Below are positions 61,231 to 64,000 of a stretch of 64,000 bases of DNA, piece after piece. The notes below the pieces were generated by a model. It saw nothing but the letters and a program-made list of their open reading frames with translations, was not told where the DNA came from and did no database searches. The translations under genes were made by a program, and so were the position numbers. Location: assembly GCA_016218975.1 (NCBI GenBank), contig JACRCO010000065.1:16498-80497 (forward strand), written 5' to 3'. Numbering within the stretch: position 1 is the stretch's first letter; every line of letters begins with the position of its first letter. This stretch comes from Deltaproteobacteria bacterium. Its GTDB lineage: Bacteria; Desulfobacterota; Deferrimicrobia; Deferrimicrobiales; Deferrimicrobiaceae.

Positions 61231-63876
61231 TTAAGAACGTCCCTGTTTTTGAGGGAAGTGGGAGAGGATGAAGGACATTTCGGCGGCCTTGGTCTTGAGC
61301 TCGCCGGTGAACTTGCGCTCGAGGATCTCGTCCAGTATCCGGCGGAAATCCGGCCCCGGAACGTAGCCGAGCGACAGGAGGTCCTTACCCGTGACCTGCG
61401 GGCGCACGTTCTTGAGCTGCGTGAAATAGAGGGAAATATATCTTTTGATATCGGCATGTTTCGTCTTCGCCATCATGTAAAGGATAACTTCGTTCGGCAG
61501 CGGATTGAAACAATCGAAGATCATCTTCCTCGATACCGCCCGGCTGGTCAGGAGCCGCTGGATCGGCACATCGGCCTCGTATCTCGAAATACGCACCCAT
61601 TCCCGCGCCCTGCGCCCCACTCCCAACTCCGCCGCATACGCGATCGCTTCCTCCGTCGATAGCGGATCGAGCAGTGACAGGAACAACACTCCCCACTTCT
61701 CCACCTTCTCTTCCAGGAAGAGAAGAGAGAACCATACAAGGACCTCGGAGGTGTCGCCCAGCAGCGAAAGCTGCTTCCGGTCGAGAGCGATCTTCGGATG
61801 GATCGACGGGCCGATGCCCAGTTCGCCAAGGCGCCGCAGGATCGCGACCGGGTCCTGCTCCCTCAGGATAAGCTCCAACTCACCGAAGAGTCTGGGCTTC
61901 GGCAGCCGGCCGATAAGATCCAGGCGCACGGCGTTGCGGATGAGGTTCAGCGTGTGCTTGCCGACGATGAAACCGAAACGGCGCTCGAACCGGAGCGCCC
62001 TCAATATACGGGAAGGGTCCTCCACGAAGGAAAGGGAGTGCAGCACACGTAAAGCACGTTCCTTGATGTCCCGCTGCGCGCTGTAGAAATCGATCAGCTC
62101 GCCGAACGTCTGCGGATTCAATCGCACCGCAAGGGTGTTGATGGTGAAGTCCCGGCGGTACATGTCCTGCTTGATGCTGCTGTACTCCACGGTGGGAAGG
62201 GCCGCAGGTTTAAGGTAATATTCGACCCGCGCGGTGGCCACGTCGATCTTGAATCCGCCGGGGAAGATGAGCACCGCCGTCCCGAACTTGTGGTGCGGGC
62301 GCACACGGCAGGGATTCTCGCGGGCGAACGCCTCGGCGAACTCGATCCCGTCCCCTTCGATCACGATGTCCACGTCGAGGTTGTCGATACGCATCACGAG
62401 GTCACGGACGAACCCGCCGACGACGTACGCCGACATGCCGATCCGTTCGGCCACGGTTCCCGCGGACCGAAGCAGGTCCACCACCTCCTCCGGCAGGCGC
62501 TCCCGTATCAGGTGCGCGACGTTTTTCTGCCGTGCGACCAGGCCGGCTTCCGGTATGTTCTCTCCCGCGTCGGGAGGCGGAAGCTCCCGAACTCCGTGCA
62601 GGAATCGCAACAGCCCCGTCCGCGTGATTACCCCCGCCACCTGCCCGCCCGAGAGCACCGGGATCAGCCGCTGGTTCTTGCCGAGGATGATTTCCTGTAC
62701 GCGCTCGATCCCCTCTCCCGGCTCGACCGATTCGAAGTCGGAGTTCATGTACTCGGCGGCTTTCTCCGCGCCGAGCCCGTGGAAGAGCGCCTTCTCGACG
62801 ATCTGGCGTGTTATGATCCCCGCCGTCTCCCCTCCCCGCAATACCGGCAGCGCGTTTATGTTGAACCGCGTCAACTGCTGATGAACCTCTTCCACCGTGC
62901 TCTCCGCGTCCGCGCACCTGGCCGGGGCAGCCATGATGTCCGCAGCGGTGCGCCTCGGGATCACCTTATCCGAGAGGACCAAAAGGATCTTCTCTTTCAC
63001 CTGGAAAACGGTCGCGTCCTTTATGTTGGCGGAAGCGGCGTATGCATGGCCTCCTCCTCCGAACTCCCTCATGACGGCGCCTGCGTCCACCTCCGGCCTG
63101 CGGCTCCTCCCTACGATCACGACCCGGTCTCCCATCTGGCAGATGGCGAACAGCACGTTTGCCGCCTCCATGTCGCGCAGTTTGTGGACGAGTACGGCCA
63201 GGTCTCCGACGTATTCTTCCCTGCGCGCTTCCGCGATCACCACCTCCACGCCGTGGATGTTGTAGGACCGCGACCCCTGGATGAGATCGTAAAGCAGCGA
63301 GATCTGCTCGGAAGTGAGGTCCTTGGCGAGGATGTCGGACACCGCGCCCAGGTTCGCTCCGCAGGAAAGGAGGTGCGCGGCCGCCAGGTAATCGGAAACG
63401 GTCGTCGAGGGGAAAATGAGCGAGCCTGTATCTTCGTAGATCCCCAGCATCATCACCGTGGCCTCGTCCGGAGTGACCGGGATGCCTCGCTCCTTCAGGA
63501 TCTCCACCAGGATCGTCGTCGTGGAACCGACGGGACGTATCACTTCGACGCTACCACGCAGGTCCGCCTCCTCGTCGGGGTGGTGGTCATAGATGTGTAT
63601 GTCCACGCCGGGGCGCATCGCGACTTCCGCGAAAACGCCGATACGTGAGGAGTTGCGGATGTCGACCAGGACCAGGCGGGTTACCCGTGAAAGGTCGATT
63701 TCCTTCGCCCTGCGGACTTCAAGAGCGTAAAAGGCGGACTGCAGGAGGAACCCTTTTACCATTTCCTCCTGCGATCCGGGCAGCACGAGGACCGCATCCG
63801 GATACAACTTGTGGGCTGCCACCATCGAGGCGATGGTGTCGAAGTCGGCGTTGACATGTGTCGTGACGACTTCCAT
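61231..63876 (-). CDS. DHH-CBS-tRNA nucleotidyltransferase fusion
   Basis: An 881-residue three-part protein. Residues 1-310: DHH phosphoesterase-like ('NADFDTIASM', 'DHHPDEEADL' near 97, 'EDTGSLIFP', DHHA1 end 'FGGGGHAYAAS'). Residues 315-435: two CBS repeats. Residues 450-880: class II nucleotidyltransferase ('YVVGGFVRDLV', 'LDVDIVIEGDG' near 500, 'RRDFTINTLAV', 'EDPSRILRALRFE'). This fusion is known in Geobacter-type bacteria, where one enzyme adds A to tRNA ends. Function of the DHH half is unproven. Downstream to 61,104 is about 127 bp with nothing seen. Confidence 0.92.
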   Translation of the reverse strand: MEVVTTHVNADFDTIASMVAAHKLYPDAVLVLPGSQEEMVKGFLLQSAFYALEVRRAKEIDLSRVTRLVLVDIRNSSRIGVFAEVAMRPGVDIHIYDHHPDEEADLRGSVEVIRPVGSTTTILVEILKERGIPVTPDEATVMMLGIYEDTGSLIFPSTTVSDYLAAAHLLSCGANLGAVSDILAKDLTSEQISLLYDLIQGSRSYNIHGVEVVIAEARREEYVGDLAVLVHKLRDMEAANVLFAICQMGDRVVIVGRSRRPEVDAGAVMREFGGGGHAYAASANIKDATVFQVKEKILLVLSDKVIPRRTAADIMAAPARCADAESTVEEVHQQLTRFNINALPVLRGGETAGIITRQIVEKALFHGLGAEKAAEYMNSDFESVEPGEGIERVQEIILGKNQRLIPVLSGGQVAGVITRTGLLRFLHGVRELPPPDAGENIPEAGLVARQKNVAHLIRERLPEEVVDLLRSAGTVAERIGMSAYVVGGFVRDLVMRIDNLDVDIVIEGDGIEFAEAFARENPCRVRPHHKFGTAVLIFPGGFKIDVATARVEYYLKPAALPTVEYSSIKQDMYRRDFTINTLAVRLNPQTFGELIDFYSAQRDIKERALRVLHSLSFVEDPSRILRALRFERRFGFIVGKHTLNLIRNAVRLDLIGRLPKPRLFGELELILREQDPVAILRRLGELGIGPSIHPKIALDRKQLSLLGDTSEVLVWFSLLFLEEKVEKWGVLFLSLLDPLSTEEAIAYAAELGVGRRAREWVRISRYEADVPIQRLLTSRAVSRKMIFDCFNPLPNEVILYMMAKTKHADIKRYISLYFTQLKNVRPQVTGKDLLSLGYVPGPDFRRILDEILERKFTGELKTKAAEMSFILSHFPQKQGRS

Positions 63877-63924
63877 CTAAATTGAGTATGCGAAAAGAAT
63901 CGCCCGCCGTCAAAGAAAGTAATG

Positions 63925-63942
63925 TGTGGAATTATTTCCACA
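63925..63942. promoter_or_regulatory. Palindrome upstream of DHH-CBS-nucleotidyltransferase gene
   Basis: TGTGGAA and TTCCACA are perfect inverted 7-bp arms with a TTAT spacer, 48-66 bp upstream of the 63876 start, within AT-rich DNA (63,877-64,000) that is otherwise empty and probably promoter sequence. Operator function is inferred. Confidence 0.3.
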
Positions 63943-64000
63943 TCAATATAATGTATTTATCTGTGTGGGCAATTATTTACCCTTTCTGAACGCCCCTCAT

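Overview
The window is GC-rich and densely coded. It looks like a chromosomal segment of a deltaproteobacterial (Desulfuromonadota/Geobacter-like) organism. This is inferred from gene content and order, not from a marker tree: the right end carries an rluB/rsuA-type pseudouridine synthase, scpB, scpA, trpS, a site-2 protease and a DHH-CBS-tRNA nucleotidyltransferase fusion, an order I associate with that group. The centre carries a 13-gene complex I operon with fused nuoCD.

Layout. 1-6.0 kb is the 5' two-thirds of a giant cyclic beta-glucan synthase (NdvB-like), cut by the left window edge, followed by an RhlE-type helicase. 7.6-18 kb is an accessory zone. Intact genes (oxidoreductases, an SPFH protein, a lipoprotein, a HicAB toxin-antitoxin pair) alternate with many gene stumps: phospholipase D, AbiEii toxin, a nicotinamidase/DUF2779 chimera, two ORF6N fragments, both ends of a berberine-bridge-type FAD oxidase, the N-terminus of trehalose synthase TreT, a P5C dehydrogenase piece and a HicB tail. 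18-36.8 kb holds mostly intact metabolic genes: a bifunctional proline/P5C dehydrogenase, small VOC/YCII/GIY-YIG proteins, a cluster of uncharacterised envelope-type genes (lipoprotein, small helical protein, membrane protein, metallophosphoesterase), an SRAP protein, a beta-propeller protein, an ornithine cyclodeaminase plus arginine dihydrolase pair, and an AIR-synthase-like/ThiD pair.

36.8-51.3 kb is the nuoA-B-CD-E-F-G-H-I-J-K-L-M-N operon on the minus strand, packed with 4-bp overlaps. 51.6-56.7 kb is a roughly 5-kb genomic island at the 3' end of an initiator tRNA-Met gene. It is bounded by a 66-bp perfect direct repeat and carries a DUF4143-type ATPase, a more AT-rich secreted hydrolase, a HigA antitoxin with a truncated HigB, an apparently intact AbiEi/AbiEii pair with an inverted-repeat operator, and an integrase remnant. 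56.8-63.9 kb is the housekeeping cluster.

How the genes may work together. The split arginine dihydrolase and ornithine cyclodeaminase could turn arginine into proline, and the proline/P5C dehydrogenase could take proline to glutamate, feeding electrons toward quinone; complex I separately oxidises NADH. The accessory zones record repeated acquisition and partial deletion of toxin-antitoxin and nuclease genes.
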